In this document: positions 36,716-47,594 of the stretch, in pieces
How the letters are laid out: each line of letters begins with the position of its first letter
How positions within the stretch are numbered: position 1 is the stretch's first letter
Assembly: GCA_033439265.1 (NCBI GenBank)
Contig: JAVTVX010000024.1
Location: 1,798,001-1,862,000, forward strand
Length of the DNA: 64,000 nt
Origin: Dillenia suffruticosa
Lineage: Eukaryota > Streptophyta > Magnoliopsida > Dilleniales > Dilleniaceae
Reading direction: 5' to 3'
Translations under genes and position numbers: made by a program
Notes under the pieces: model-generated
Told to the model about the DNA's origin: nothing
Seen by the model: only the letters and a program-made list of their open reading frames with translations
The model's database searches: none

Positions 36716-36724
36716 TATAAAATA
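36716..36724 (+). promoter_or_regulatory. TATA box of the NPH3-type gene
   Basis: TATAAAATA lies in GGGGTATAAAATAGTG. A start near 36750 would give a leader of up to about 860 bases before the ATG at 37612, including GA-rich sequence at 36910-36940, and probably a leader intron. Confidence 0.5.
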
Positions 36725-36749
36725 GTGTTTGACTAAAGGGGAAATGAAG

Positions 36750-37611
36750 GTTCTCAATTTCAATTTTTAACTGTTAGACCATTAATTGGGAGAGTAGAAG
36801 AGAGAACTGAAAATGGTGTTGCAATGATTTTAGTGGGTACAAGTGGGCGCAGGATAAGCACGTGGGCGTCTCCTTTCTCGCATTTGCACGCTGGCATGAG
36901 ACTGCAGTAGGAGAGACACAGAGAGAGAAAGAGAGAGAGCTTGATTAGGTCCTTGAAGTTAACAAACAAAACCCCTTTTATTATTATTATTTTTTTTTTG
37001 GCAAAATTGCAGCTTTTGATTCAGATCATGTTTTCTGGCGAATGATTGGCTGTTTCTCAGTGTTGGGAGTCTCTCAAAAATCTTTAATTTCAGGTTGTAA
37101 ATCTATTATATTTTGTTTGTTGTATGTACTTTTATTTTATTCTTTTTTCCCTTTAATTTTTGAGGGTGTGTATTTCTGTGCATTAATGTTTGTATTTACT
37201 TTGGTTCCCCGACAAAATTTTCATGCCTTCCATGTGAAAATCAATATGGGGTATATCATAGGAGAACTTGACTAAACTTCAGAGATTTTTGGAATTTTCT
37301 TCTGGGAATCTTTCAAATTTTTGAACGGTTGTGGCTTTTAACTGGGATATATTGAAGTAGTCCACATACCCCCTCGTTAAGCTCACACTCACTAAATGTT
37401 CCTTCATGCTTGGATTTCGTCTCCTCCATGAAATTTTCATTTCAATTGAACTTTTTCTTCATAGGAGGGAATTTGAGGTCTGTTTGGACTGTTTCATGCC
37501 TATGTTACTAGGTTTGGTAATGCCCAGTACAGGGCAAAGTTGATACAGTTATGGAATTGGGGTTTTTATGATTCAACATTGTATCGAAGATCAACTAAAG
37601 GATTCGTAGAC
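36750..37611 (+). other. putative 5' leader (and leader intron) of the NPH3-type gene
   Basis: GA-rich exon-like sequence at 36905-36941 is followed by T-rich intron-like sequence. Candidate acceptors occur (for example TTTCAG near 37093), but the exact splice sites cannot be fixed from the sequence alone. Short upstream ATG frames are present. Confidence 0.35.
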
Positions 37612-39979
37612 ATGAAGTTTATGAAACTTGGGTCTCGGCCGGATACTTTTTACACCACAGAAGCAGTAAGGTATGCAAAAGTTTTTCATTTTGGTGTTTT
37701 TTTTTCTGATTGTGATGTATGAATTTGTTAAGAAAGATTTACGGGTTTGTTTTTCTTCGTCAATGCAGGTCAATCTCTTCAGAAGTTTCCAGTGATCTCA
37801 TAATTCAAGTGAAAGGAAGTAGATATTTGCTTCACAAGGTAAAGACCTTATGGTTAACCATATTAAATTTTTATGGGAACTCGTTCAATTGTTGTTTATT
37901 AGTTTTTCATCAGGTTGATTGTTTTGAATTTATGTTTTTTCTCCAACAGTTTCCTCTTCTCTCCAAATGTTTGTGCCTACAAAGGTTATGTTCTGAGACT
38001 CTAGAGGCTTCACAGCAGCAAATGGTCCAACTTCCTGATTTTCCTGGTGGGGCAGAAGCATTTGAGCTCTGTGCAAAGTTCTGCTATGGCATCACAATTA
38101 CTCTCAGTGCTTACAACATTGTATCTGCTCGATGTGCCGCAGAGTACCTGCAAATGACAGAAGATGCTGAGAAAGGAAACCTTATTTACAAGCTTGAGGT
38201 TTTCTTCAACTCCTGCATCCTACGTGGTTGGAAGGACTCAATTGTGACTTTACAAAGTACCAAAGCCCTTCCTTTGTGGGCCGAAGACCTTGGAATTACT
38301 AGCAGATGCATTGAAGCGATTGCTTCGTGTGTTTTGGCTCATCCCACTAAAGCAAATCTATCGCATAGTTATTCATTAAGGGGAAGAGATGATATGTCCT
38401 GTAATGGAGGGGAGAGCCAAAGGCATAAATCCACGAGTAAGGGATGGTGGGCTGAAGATGTTGCAGAATTGGGGATAGACCTTTATTGGAGGACTATGAT
38501 AGGAATCAAGTCAGGAGGGAAAATACCCTCCAAACTAATTGGTGAGGCCTTGCAAATTTATGCGAAACGATGGCTGCCAAATATTGGAAAGCATGGAAAT
38601 GCTGCTAAGCAAGCAGCATCTGATTCGGATTCTGAGCCTGTTAGTGAGATCAATTCGAAACATAGGCTGCTTTTGGAATCCATAGTGAGCCTACTACCTG
38701 CAGAGAAAGGCACGGTTTCTTGCAGTTTTATGTGTAAGCTCCTGAAGGCAGCTAATATACTCACTGCATCTTCATCTACAAAGGTGGAGCTGGCAAGAAG
38801 AGTTGGAATTCAATTAGAAGATGCAACAGTCAACGACTTGCTAATACCCTCTTTATCATGTTCAAATGACATGGTTTATGATGTCGAAATAGTTTTGACA
38901 ATATTGGAGCAATTCATGTTGCAGGGGCAGAGTCCTCCAACTAGTCCTCCAAGGGCCAGAGATGGCTTTGTGAGGAGAAGGAGATCTCGGTCAGCAGAGA
39001 ATGTTGATTTCGAATTTCAGGAGAGCAGGAGGTCTTCTTCGGCTTCACATTGCTCAAAATTAAAGGTTGCTAAGCTTGTAGATGGTTATCTTCAACAGAT
39101 AGCCAGAGATGTGAATTTGCCGCTGTCAAAGTTCATAGCACTAGCTGAGGCTATTCCTGAATTTGCGAGGCTTGATCATGATGATCTATACAAAGCTATA
39201 GACACCTATCTCAAGGTCATTTTTTTTTTCTTTTTTAATGTTTTTCTCTTCCATGAAATTTTGGCTTCTTGGACTTCAAATTCCTTATCTGCAATTAAGT
39301 GAAGACAGAATACCAGAACTTAGAAACAATATTTTCGTACATGGAAGTGATTGCAAGGAAATTAAATGTGGGAAATACTAAAATTTAAGCTCATGACTGT
39401 AGAAGTCCTATAGACTAAAGTCTGCAATGGATTTATCCTATTTCTTCCTGCTCCTCTGTTACTGATTTCCCATTCTTCAAAATGTAGGCACACCCAACTC
39501 TCAACAAGAGTGAAAGAAAAAGGCTATGCCGAATTCTAGACTGCAAAAAGCTATCTGTGGAAGTCTGCATGCATGCTGCACAGAATGAGTTACTCCCATT
39601 AAGGGTTGTTGTGCAAGTCCTCTTCTTTGAACAAGCGAGAGCTGCAATGGCTGGAGGGCAAGTCACCGAGCTCCCTAAGAATATTAAGGCACTTCTAGGC
39701 TCCAGCATTGATAATCCTTCAAAACCAGCCTTAAGAACCACTACTTCCATACCAGCAGATGATCAATGGAGTGTCTCAGGTCTGAAGTCACCAAAGTCCA
39801 AGATTTCTACATTGAGGATGAAGCTTGCAGAAGATGATGAAGTCGATGAAAGTGAGATGCATACCGAAGGAATAGGGAAAAATCCTATGATTAAGGCTCT
39901 TTGTTCTCTTCCCACAAGGCCAAAAAGGATGCTCAGTAAGCTGTGGTCTGTCAATAGAAGTGCAAGCGAAAAGAACTGA
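37612..39979 (+). CDS. NPH3/RPT2-type BTB protein, close to At1g67900
   Basis: Four coding exons (37612-37670, 37769-37838, 37950-39215, 39488-39979) with consensus splice sites give 628 residues, the expected length. The start is [19 protein letters not shown]; upstream in the frame there is only TTG. An N-terminal BTB domain (about 28-125: [20 protein letters not shown] ... FCYGITI) is followed by the NPH3 domain from [20 protein letters not shown] at 208 to about 520. The latter includes [20 protein letters not shown], the family block [20 protein letters not shown] and [20 protein letters not shown]. Family members are plasma-membrane-associated adaptors, some being CUL3 substrate receptors or phototropin partners; this subgroup's partner is not known to me. 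No C-terminal coiled coil is evident. The tail ends [11 protein letters not shown]. No defects are seen. Confidence 0.94.
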
Positions 39980-40130
39980 TAGAATTTTGTTGATTTTTTC
40001 CTTTTTTTTGGCTTGGGGATGCGAATTTGAGTCCACTTATACGCTGTTTTTTGTTCTCGCAAAAAGGCCTTGTAATCTATAGTTGAAAGGAATCTTAATG
40101 TGCATTGTTGGTGTAAGTGTCACCTTTATG

Positions 40131-40136
40131 AATAAA
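40131..40136 (+). terminator. poly(A) signal of the NPH3-type gene
   Basis: AATAAA lies 152 bases after the stop codon at 39979, followed by a T-rich stretch, a normal plant 3' end. Confidence 0.55.
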
Positions 40137-40200
40137 GATCAATATTCAGGACTTCACTCATTGTGTCTGCTCGTCATCACCCATTTTTTGCATCTCGGCC

Positions 40201-40236
40201 TGTAATCACTCACTGAATTCCGAGTCAGTGATTACA
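40201..40236. other. imperfect inverted repeat downstream of the NPH3-type gene
   Basis: TGTAATCACTCACTGA and TCAGTGATTACA are complementary over 12 bp, with four unpaired bases on the left and an 8-base loop (attccgag). It lies about 65 bases after the poly(A) signal. It is too short for a typical MIRNA precursor. Confidence 0.45.
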
Positions 40237-41003
40237 GATTCAAAATTCACAAAGCGTGAGATATTGTGTCCCGCTCCCTAGATGGTCGGGGCAACAAAAT
40301 TTGCATCTGACATGACCTGCATTCCTTTCGATGCTTAATATCGCTTCTCTTTCGCTGATACCACCTCATGAACGCCATTCCAACTGACTAGCATTTGTTG
40401 TGAATAGCTAAAAAGCTCGGTACTGTTGATTTATGAGAAAATAATGAACTGATCAACATATTTTTTGTAGTGCTCTATACGTTGTATTTAGACAGGTGAA
40501 GAGAGACGATATGGGACCTGATGAAATCATACATATTATTAGTTCAAGTGGGATACATGTACATTGGGCTCTGCAGAGGAATACCAAATTGTATGTGATG
40601 ACTGCTGATTTAGAGAATGGGACAAGAAGTCTCCTCAGCAAACCCCACACTTAACAAAACAGGCAAATCAAACAAAGAACCATATCTGATATTATCTAGG
40701 ATCAACAACCAAGCACTATGAGATAAACTGACATAATATATCCTCCGTCTTGTATTCCACTGTCATGACAAACCGGCCATCTCTCCTGGAAACATTTAAA
40801 AACCACCATGATGGTCCATAAAAACATAAAAAAGATTGAGAAGAACATGCATTTTACGATTAGTAGAAATTAGCACTCTTTGACTTTAATTAAAGCTTCC
40901 CTTGTCTTGCACATCAAACATAATTCATGATTGTACACACCGAGAGAGAGAGAGAGGGAAGGAGGGAGGAAATTATACTAGCACAAACAAGAAGCAACAA
41001 ACA

Positions 41004-41255
41004 TTAGGAGGATGATGATTCCTGAAATGATGCCCTCTCAATGCTCTTTGTGCGCTGGAGGCTTGGTGATCTGTGCAGCCTACAACGAAATGAGCCTGCA
41101 TGTGTTGTTGGAGAGCAAAGACAGCTGCCCTTTGCAGCGCTTGGCTGTCTTGTTAGGCCTTGTGCTGTTGTCTCTGTCTCTGAAGTGTTCGGTATCTCCA
41201 CTTTCAACTCCTTGTTACTCGTCTCTTCCTTGTTACTCATCTCTTCCTTCTCCAT
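41004..41255 (-). CDS. small serine-rich protein with CLCSPTTH motif
   Basis: A single-exon frame of 83 codons starts at the ATG at 41253-41255. The N-terminal half is acidic and Glu/Thr/Ser-rich (MEKEEMSNKEETSNKELKVE). Residues 45-62 read CLCSPTTHAGSFRCRLHR, the invariant block of the plant 'serine-rich protein-like' family, followed by Ser/Arg-rich RSPSLQRTKSIERASFQESS. The family has no established biochemical role; the three Cys and two His in the block could bind metal, but that is inference. No signal peptide or membrane segment is seen. It lies convergent with, and about 1 kb from, the NPH3-type gene. An upstream noncoding exon cannot be excluded. Confidence 0.8.
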   Translation of the reverse strand: MEKEEMSNKEETSNKELKVEIPNTSETETTAQGLTRQPSAAKGSCLCSPTTHAGSFRCRLHRSPSLQRTKSIERASFQESSSS

Positions 41256-42812
41256 TCCCTATCATATATATTTTTTTTTCATTTTTTCAGTTTGCCCTCC
41301 AGAAAAAAAGGGGTGGGGGAGGAAAATTAAGAAGTATATATTATGAACAAATTTTGCATTCAATATCATGATAAATGCATGGTTATTGCTCACCTTATGC
41401 GTAAAACACTGAGATGAAGGGTTTAAGCTTGAATGCTTGCTCAGAGAGAGGGAGGGAGGGAGACGTTCTGGAACGACCCTGAAGCTAGTTGCTAGAACAA
41501 GGATCTTATCTGGCAGGGACTCCACGGGTAGCTCTTTAACGCAAATTGGAAGATAGATACAAAAAAGTAATGCAACTGGATAAGAAAGTAATCATTGATT
41601 TTCCAATTACATTTCTCTCTCTCTCTCACGGGTAAGAAATGATAATAAACAATCCCATCAACGCCCTAGCTACATCTATCACTTTTGGTAATGCTTCAAC
41701 CACTTCAAAGACAACCCCACACAAAAACATCGATTTTGAGGCAACCCCATTTTTACCTTTCCTTTTCCTTTATTATGTATCTATCTCTCTCTCTTTTATT
41801 TCTATTGAGGAGGGGGGTGGTTGCTATGGTTGAAATTGAGACAATGAGAGAGACCATATCATATGCATATGAAATCTTTTTTTTGGGGGGGGGTGACGGG
41901 GAGGGATCCCCCCTCTATCACACGGTATATCATGGCAGACATTCTTGTGTGGATGTTGAATAAACTCATCTCACCTTCATCATCAACACATTCCTATTGG
42001 GGCTTTTCAACATTCATGAGACTAACCAAAGAAAAAATCTTATCGACACAATTGGCCTGTTGATTAGGAATTTTATTACTCTCAAATATATTAGAAATCA
42101 AATTAACATAAAATAGGACTATGCACCATTTTTTTGATGAGAAATTCATAAACTTTTCTAAAAGTATATGAGTATGGTGTTTTATTAGAATAATACTATG
42201 TGAGGTTTTTCTAACAAGTGCCCCCAAAACCACATGTTAAAGAGGAAAAAGGTGTACCATATTTATATATTTATACATCTTCCTTTTTATTATTATGACA
42301 AAAAGGACACTAAAATCTTTTATTGTTGGAATCCCTTTTTCTTTCGAATTTTTTATACATAAAATTATTTATACATATATTTAAATTAAAAAAAAAATCA
42401 ATCTTGGGCATGTGTGGCATGGGAACAATTTTTTGCTTTGAATTTAAATACTTATTATCACTTTAAAATTAGATTGAATTAAATTAAAACATAAATATTT
42501 TTTAAAAATTCTTTTCTTTAATATAATAAATGCAATAAATGTTAAATTTTGAAAACTTATATTTATAGCATACTCCATTTTATTAACTATGATAATGAAT
42601 CAAATTAATGTTTTTAGTTTTACCCTTCTTCATCTCCACGTGACCTTCCAAGCTCCCTGGCCAAAAAAAAAAAAGGTCTGGGACTCCGTACAAAAAGAAG
42701 GAAGGATTAGCAAAATTTTTAAGATCAAGTAACCTGAAAAAAAAAATGTCCGAGACATCATTCCCAACAAAGATATCCTGAAATGAAAAGGGATCCCCAG
42801 GCTTATAACTCT
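41256..42812. other. upstream region of the serine-rich protein gene and intergenic DNA
   Basis: The part near the gene holds GA/CT-rich bits and a TATATA motif at 41336-41341. Short frames at 41639-42233 on both strands have no domain. A T8-G9 run at 41878-41894 resembles the poly(T)-GG joints of the mini-insertions, but I found no clear duplication there. Confidence 0.35.
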
Positions 42813-42878
42813 CTTTCCTAATCTAGTGATTCCAGATTTAAATATATGTATAATTAAAAAAAAAAAAAAAAAAGACCT
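42813..42878 (+). repeat. probable old copy of the ~80-bp tRNA-like SINE
   Basis: ACTCTCTTTCCTAATCTAGT, GATTCCAGATTTAAATATAT and GTATAATT then about 18 A match the 25815 copy. No duplication was found. Confidence 0.5.
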
Positions 42879-42956
42879 TCGGGGCCTACCAAATGGGCAC
42901 ATGTAGGGCCCAAATTCATCCAAATTGAACTCGGAATTTTCTTTTCTTTTTACACC

Positions 42957-43077
42957 AGATTTTAATCAAGATTATTATTATTTTTTTTACAATGATTTGG
43001 ACCTGAAATCATCAGGTTAGGAGAGAGGAGTTTATACCACTAAACTGTCCCCTTAAAGAGATTTTAATCGAGATTAT
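42957..43077 (-). mobile_element. ~80-bp tRNA-like SINE with 19-bp duplication
   Basis: agattttaatcaagattat (42957-42975) and agattttaatcgagattat (43059-43077) differ at one base and bound an 83-base insert. On the minus strand it reads GGGGACAGTTTAGTGGTATA, CTCCTCTCTCCTAACCTGAT, GATTTCAGGTCCAAATCATT, GTAAAAAAAA and an ATA-rich tail. ACAGTTTAGTGGT is shared exactly with the 25815 copy. Confidence 0.75.
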
Positions 43078-43250
43078 GACTATTAGGTTGTCCCCACAAA
43101 GACAAATTTGGACTTCTGTGTATTACCTAAAAAATATATTCTTTCTTTTTTCTTTTTCTTTCCCCAAAAAATCTATCTTATTAATAAATTTATAATTTTT
43201 CTGCCCATTTCCACCACCTGGATAAATTTATTTTGCTAATACATATTTTT

Positions 43251-43295
43251 ATTGACTCTGCTTTTTTTTTTTTTGGTGGACATTGACTCTGCTTT
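43251..43295 (-). repeat. 7 unique bases plus poly(A) between 14-bp direct repeats
   Basis: Perfect repeats attgactctgcttt at 43251-43264 and 43282-43295 flank a T run and then ggtggac. On the minus strand the insert is GTCCACC plus about 10-13 A. The nearby LINE also ends in CACC plus poly(A), so a radically 5'-truncated LINE product is possible. Confidence 0.68.
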
Positions 43296-43471
43296 ATACC
43301 ACAACAATGCCGACGGTACGAACTATGGGCCCTATTATGGGCCACAATTCAACCCACATCATATATATACTCAGCATGGACTTGGGCTGTCTTAGGCATG
43401 CTGTTTGAGTTGCTTGGGCCTTTAATAAACCCATTTTTTTTTTTTTTTTTGGTGAAAGAGAGGAATCAAAG

Positions 43472-43990
43472 CTACACAAGCACACCCATTCCAGCGGGCA
43501 TGTCAGCAGAGATCTTCCTGAACTGCCTCAGGATTTTACAACCCTCCGCATCCTCCTTGAGGAGAGCATCTAAAGCCTGGGGAGGAATAGCGTATTCTTT
43601 AAACCTTTGAGAAATGGAGTGACCTAAAGAGGCCAAAAAATCTGCGCATCGGTTACCTTCTCTAAGGGTATGCAACACGGCAACTACATTAATTTGTTGC
43701 ATTAGATCCCTGCATTCCTTGATCATCGAACTAAGAGGATGGTCGGAAGCCACATTTCCTTTAAGGACTTGGGCAACCGCCAGCGAATCCACTTCCAACT
43801 CTGTGCCCTGCCAGCTTCTTCATCTGATCATCCTAAGGCCTTCTCTCACTAGCTCAGCAGCAAACACAGAAGAAGCTCCAATATTGACTGAGAAGCCCGC
43901 AACCCAATCCCCTCACCTATTCCTCAGAATACCTCCAGCGGCCGCCTGACCATTGATTCTTCCCACTGAACCGTCTGTATTGAGCTTGAA
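43472..43990 (-). pseudogene. LINE RNase H domain (RVT_3 type)
   Basis: With one stop it reads FKLNTDGSVGRINGQAAAGG then ILRN near the right end, EVDSLAVAQVLKGNVASDHP in the middle and REGNRCADFLASLGHSISQR. These match the DG, E, D and GNxxAD blocks of RNase H tails in plant LINEs. It forms the C-terminus of ORF2. Confidence 0.75.
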
Positions 43991-44427
43991 GTTAGCCTCC
44001 GCCGGGGGCTTCCAACCAACCCACACATTGGATTTTCCACCTTTCTCCTTCTCCCTCGTTTTGGAAGAATGTAATTGCGGCGAAAAATTGCGGGCCCATC
44101 TGGCTATCTACATAGTGGAAAGCAGGTCTTTCTGGTGGACAAACCTGCACCTGCATTTTCCAAATGATCCAAACAGCTGTCAAAATTTTGCTTTTATCAA
44201 TTGGAAAGAAAGCACCAGCATACCACTTACTTCCTGCTTTGACCCAATCAACCACGCTGCTTCCCCAAAATTCTGAACATTTTTCTATCCCTTGGAAGAT
44301 TAAGCTCCAAACTTCTTTCGCCAAAAACAATCTCTAAGGCAATGGGAGGTGGATTCTTCTTTTCCACTACAGTGAGTGCAATCATCTTCAGACGAGAAAT
44401 GCCTTCTCTTTCTCTCCGCATTCGTCA

Positions 44428-45038
44428 TTATTTTGTTACAGACCACAGCCACATGAAGAATCTAATTCTCTCTGGACATTCAGCTTTCCACACCCAACTC
44501 CAATCCAAATCCGAGGTATACTCCCCATATCTCAGATTCTGAATGATTTTGTAAGCGGAGGCAACAGAGAAGATCCCATCATCCTTTCCTAGCCAACAAA
44601 AGTCATCCGAGGTTGCATCATCTTCAGGAATAATGATACTCCTGATTTCCGCCACCTTGTTGTTTGGGAGGATGTTCTCTAGCTCCTGTGTCTTCCAATC
44701 TTTGTTACCATCTATGAAGTGTTCTACTCTCAGGTTCAAATCGTCCTCATGAATGGTGGACGAAGCATGATTGGCAAGCGGCTTTTTCCCTACCCAAGTA
44801 TCGGTCCAGAATTTGATTTTACTGCCATCCCCCACCTTCCATCTAAACCCTTTACTAAGACACTCCTTACACTTAAGATCCCTCTCCAAATTCCGGACAC
44901 ATTGGTCTTGAGTTTATAATTTAGGAAATCTTGACCCTTGAGGTATTTGCATCTCAAGACTTCACACCACAAGGCTCTCTCTCCTCTCATCAATTTCCAG
45001 CCCAAATTAGGCAAGAGAGCCATGTTATAATCCCGCAT
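44428..45038 (-). pseudogene. LINE zf-RVT region of ORF2
   Basis: ALLPNLGWKLMRGERALWCE, then FRWKVGDGSKIKFWTDTWVG, DDFCWLGKDDGIFSVASAYK and WSWVWKAECPERIRFFMWLW match the linker and zinc-binding part that follows plant LINE reverse transcriptase. A frame change lies near 44880. Confidence 0.75.
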
Positions 45039-46371
45039 CCTTTTGAGGCCTTGACCCCTTCTCTTTTATCTCTGCAGGGTTTGTTCCATCCCCCGAGAAG
45101 CACATTCTTGTTCTCACCCGACCAACCCCACAAAAAGTCCCTGTTCAGCTGATCAAGCTTGCGACAAGTGTTCTCCTGTAACCAGGCAGCTTGCATAAGA
45201 CACAAGGGCATGGCAGTGGTTACTGCTTGAATTAGCACTCTTCTCCCTGCAATGCTTAATAGTTTAGCCTGCCAAACCTTCAATTTATCCAGCACCCTTT
45301 CAATTGATTCACTATAAGTATGCCTATCCACCTTTTTATGAATGATAGGGACACCTAAATACTTGCCCATATCATTGATAGTGGTGAATTTGCTAGCCGC
45401 GGCCAGGGAAGACTTAAGAGAATACGAAGCCTTAGAGGCTATCCAAAGCTCGGATTTGAGCAGGTTAACTTTAAGACCACTCTCATTGGAGAAAGTCCCT
45501 AAGCAATCCAAAATGTGGCTCATATTTAAATGATTGGCTTCCGCAAAAAGGAGGTCATAGGCAAAAAACAAATAAGAGACAGGAGGGGCTCTTCTACTCA
45601 CTGTAACGGGGCATCAAGCCCCCTTCCTCACCTTATCTTTGATCATGTAAGAGAGGTGCTCCATAATGAGAATGAAAAGGTATGGAGAGAGAGGGTCTCC
45701 CTGTCTGAGACCCCTACCTGTCTTGATAGGAGGGAGGATTTCACCATTTCATATTAGGGAAATGTTGCCACAGGTAACTGAGAACATGATGAGCTTAACT
45801 AAAGGCAAATGCAAGTTGAAATCCAAAAGAACCTGCCGTAGATATAGCTCCAACTCACGCTATCATAAGCCTTTGTCAAGTCCACTTTCAAGACCATGCT
45901 TTTCCTCTTGCTCTTAGACTATTTAATGGAATGGATGATCTCTTGAGCAACTACAATATTGTCTAGAGTCCCTCTCCTAGGAAGGAAGCTACGCTGATGG
46001 TTACCAATCAACTTTTGGAGGATGGGCCGCAACCTTTGGACCAAGACTTTCGAAAGCACTTCGTAGGCTGTATTTAGTAAGCTAATAGGCCTAAAATCAG
46101 CCATAGCTTCAGGCATAGATTGCTTGGGAATCAACATCATCACCGCATTGCCAATCTCTGGACAGAAAAAACCATCCCTAATGGTTTCATTAATGAAGAT
46201 GCAAAGATCGTTCTTCACTGTACTCCAATGCTTTTGGAGGAAAACAGCTTGTGACTCATTAGGGCCAGGGGCCTTTAATCCTTTCATGGAAAAGAGGGCA
46301 GTTTTAATTCCTTCTTCGCTGGCCAGTTTGATCAGCCGCTCTTGCTCTTCTACCTCAATCTTTTCTGCCAT
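45039..46371 (-). pseudogene. LINE reverse transcriptase domain with altered catalytic box
   Basis: Motifs in order are MKGLKAPGPNE, FRPISLLNTAYEVLSKVLVQ, QRSFLPRRGTLDNIVVAQEI, then (after frame changes) VLKVDLTKAYD, VSYLFFAYDLLFAEA, SGLKVNLLKSELWIA, DMGKYLGVPI and QAKLLSIAGRRVLIQAVTT. The FADD box has become FAYD (codon at 45557-45559) and one Leu after it is missing, so this copy could not polymerise even if its frame were open. Confidence 0.8.
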
Positions 46372-46867
46372 CTTATAAAATTAGTGTTAGGAAGAGAGAC
46401 CTCTGCACTTCCAAAAAGATGGTTAAAGTAACTCATGGCTGCTTCCCCGAGCTTTTCTTGGTCAGAGCACCACTTGCCATCGATCTTAAGGTTAACTATT
46501 CTGTTCCTATTCCTCCTCAATTTGGTTTGCATATGATAGAACTTTGTGTTCCTATCTCCATGGACAAACCAGTCATTCCTGGACTTTTGATACCAGAGAA
46601 TTTCCTCCTGCTGAAGAGTATTATGATACTCCTCCAAAAGATTCTTCTTCAAGTCTTGAAGAAAGGAGTGGCTATAAGCTGTTGACTTTTGAATGCCTTT
46701 TATCCTACTCTCCAGATCCCTCTCTCCTGAAGATATTACCAAAAACTTCTTTATTCCAAATTTTGACCTCTCTTCCCGAATGGATGATAGATTGGATTAG
46801 GCAGCCTCACCTAAAGCCCACGCATCCTCAAATACTCTTTTGAAGTCCGGTGAGTGAGCTAGGCTGC
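46372..46867 (-). pseudogene. LINE ORF2 linker between endonuclease and RT
   Basis: 46350-46742 reads ESRIKGIQKSTAYSHSFLQD, LLEEYHNTLQQEEILWYQKS, RNDWFVHGDRNTKFYHMQTK and GKWCSDQEKLGEAAMSYFNH, the usual 'W-x-Q-K-S-R-x-x-W ... GDxNTKFFH' linker that precedes the RT domain. A frame change occurs near 46370. Confidence 0.7.
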
Positions 46868-47594
46868 CTACCACCTAAAAGGCATTCTATCCTTCCTAGT
46901 GCTGAAGAGAATGGGGTTGTGATCACTGTGCAAACGAGGAAGATTTACCAACTTCATATCAGGGAATCTCATCATGGCATGATTATTAACGAGGGCTCTA
47001 TCAAGTCTCAGCTGAAGAGTCACCCTCCCATGGAGATTTTTGGTCCACGTGAACCTGGGACCAGTAGCCTGGAGACTCTCCAAGCTGCAGGCCTTCCACC
47101 AACTCCTAACTCTCCGGCACCTCTTCCAGCTATGGGAATTGGGATTGCTTGTTTCCTCCAATCCTCCAATATCATTGAGGTCACCTATCACAATCCACGG
47201 AGAGTGAGTGTTTGAGGCTTGAACTGCCAGATTATTCCGAAAAGCTCCTTCGCTCGGTGATTGGGTTGGACATACACAAAGGAGACTAGCAGCTTGTGTT
47301 TGCTTCTCTGAACTGCGTATGTATCATTTGATCAGTGTAATGGGACACTAAGAGATTTACTCTCTTAGAATTCCAACAAAGCCAAAGACCTCCCTTAAAA
47401 CCAGAAGAGGGGACCACAAAGTCCTTGTCCCAGCCCATTCTTTTGATAAAGGCGGGACATTTATTATTACAAGCTCTCGATTCCAACAGACAAATGACGT
47501 CTGGGTCATGCTCCCTAAGGAGCTCTCTGCAGGCCCTTCTGAATCTACCATTGCCAATACCTCGGCAGTTCCAAACAATCATGCTGGACTTCAT
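46868..47594 (-). pseudogene. LINE apurinic-type endonuclease domain, frameshifted
   Basis: The N-terminus is MKSSMIVWNCRGIGNGRFRR with PDVICLLESRA. Later GWDKDFVVPSSGFKGGLWLC, a disrupted middle, then MIGDLNDIGGLEETSN, GPRFTWTKNLHGRVTLQLRL, DRALVNNHAMMRFPDMKLVN and LHSDHNPIL. The GD(F/L)N and SDH catalytic blocks are preserved, but stops near 47190-47290 separate the halves. Confidence 0.78.

Noticed and set aside
40201..40236. possible MIRNA hairpin
   Set aside because: The stem is only 12 bp with a bulge, far too short for a plant miRNA precursor.
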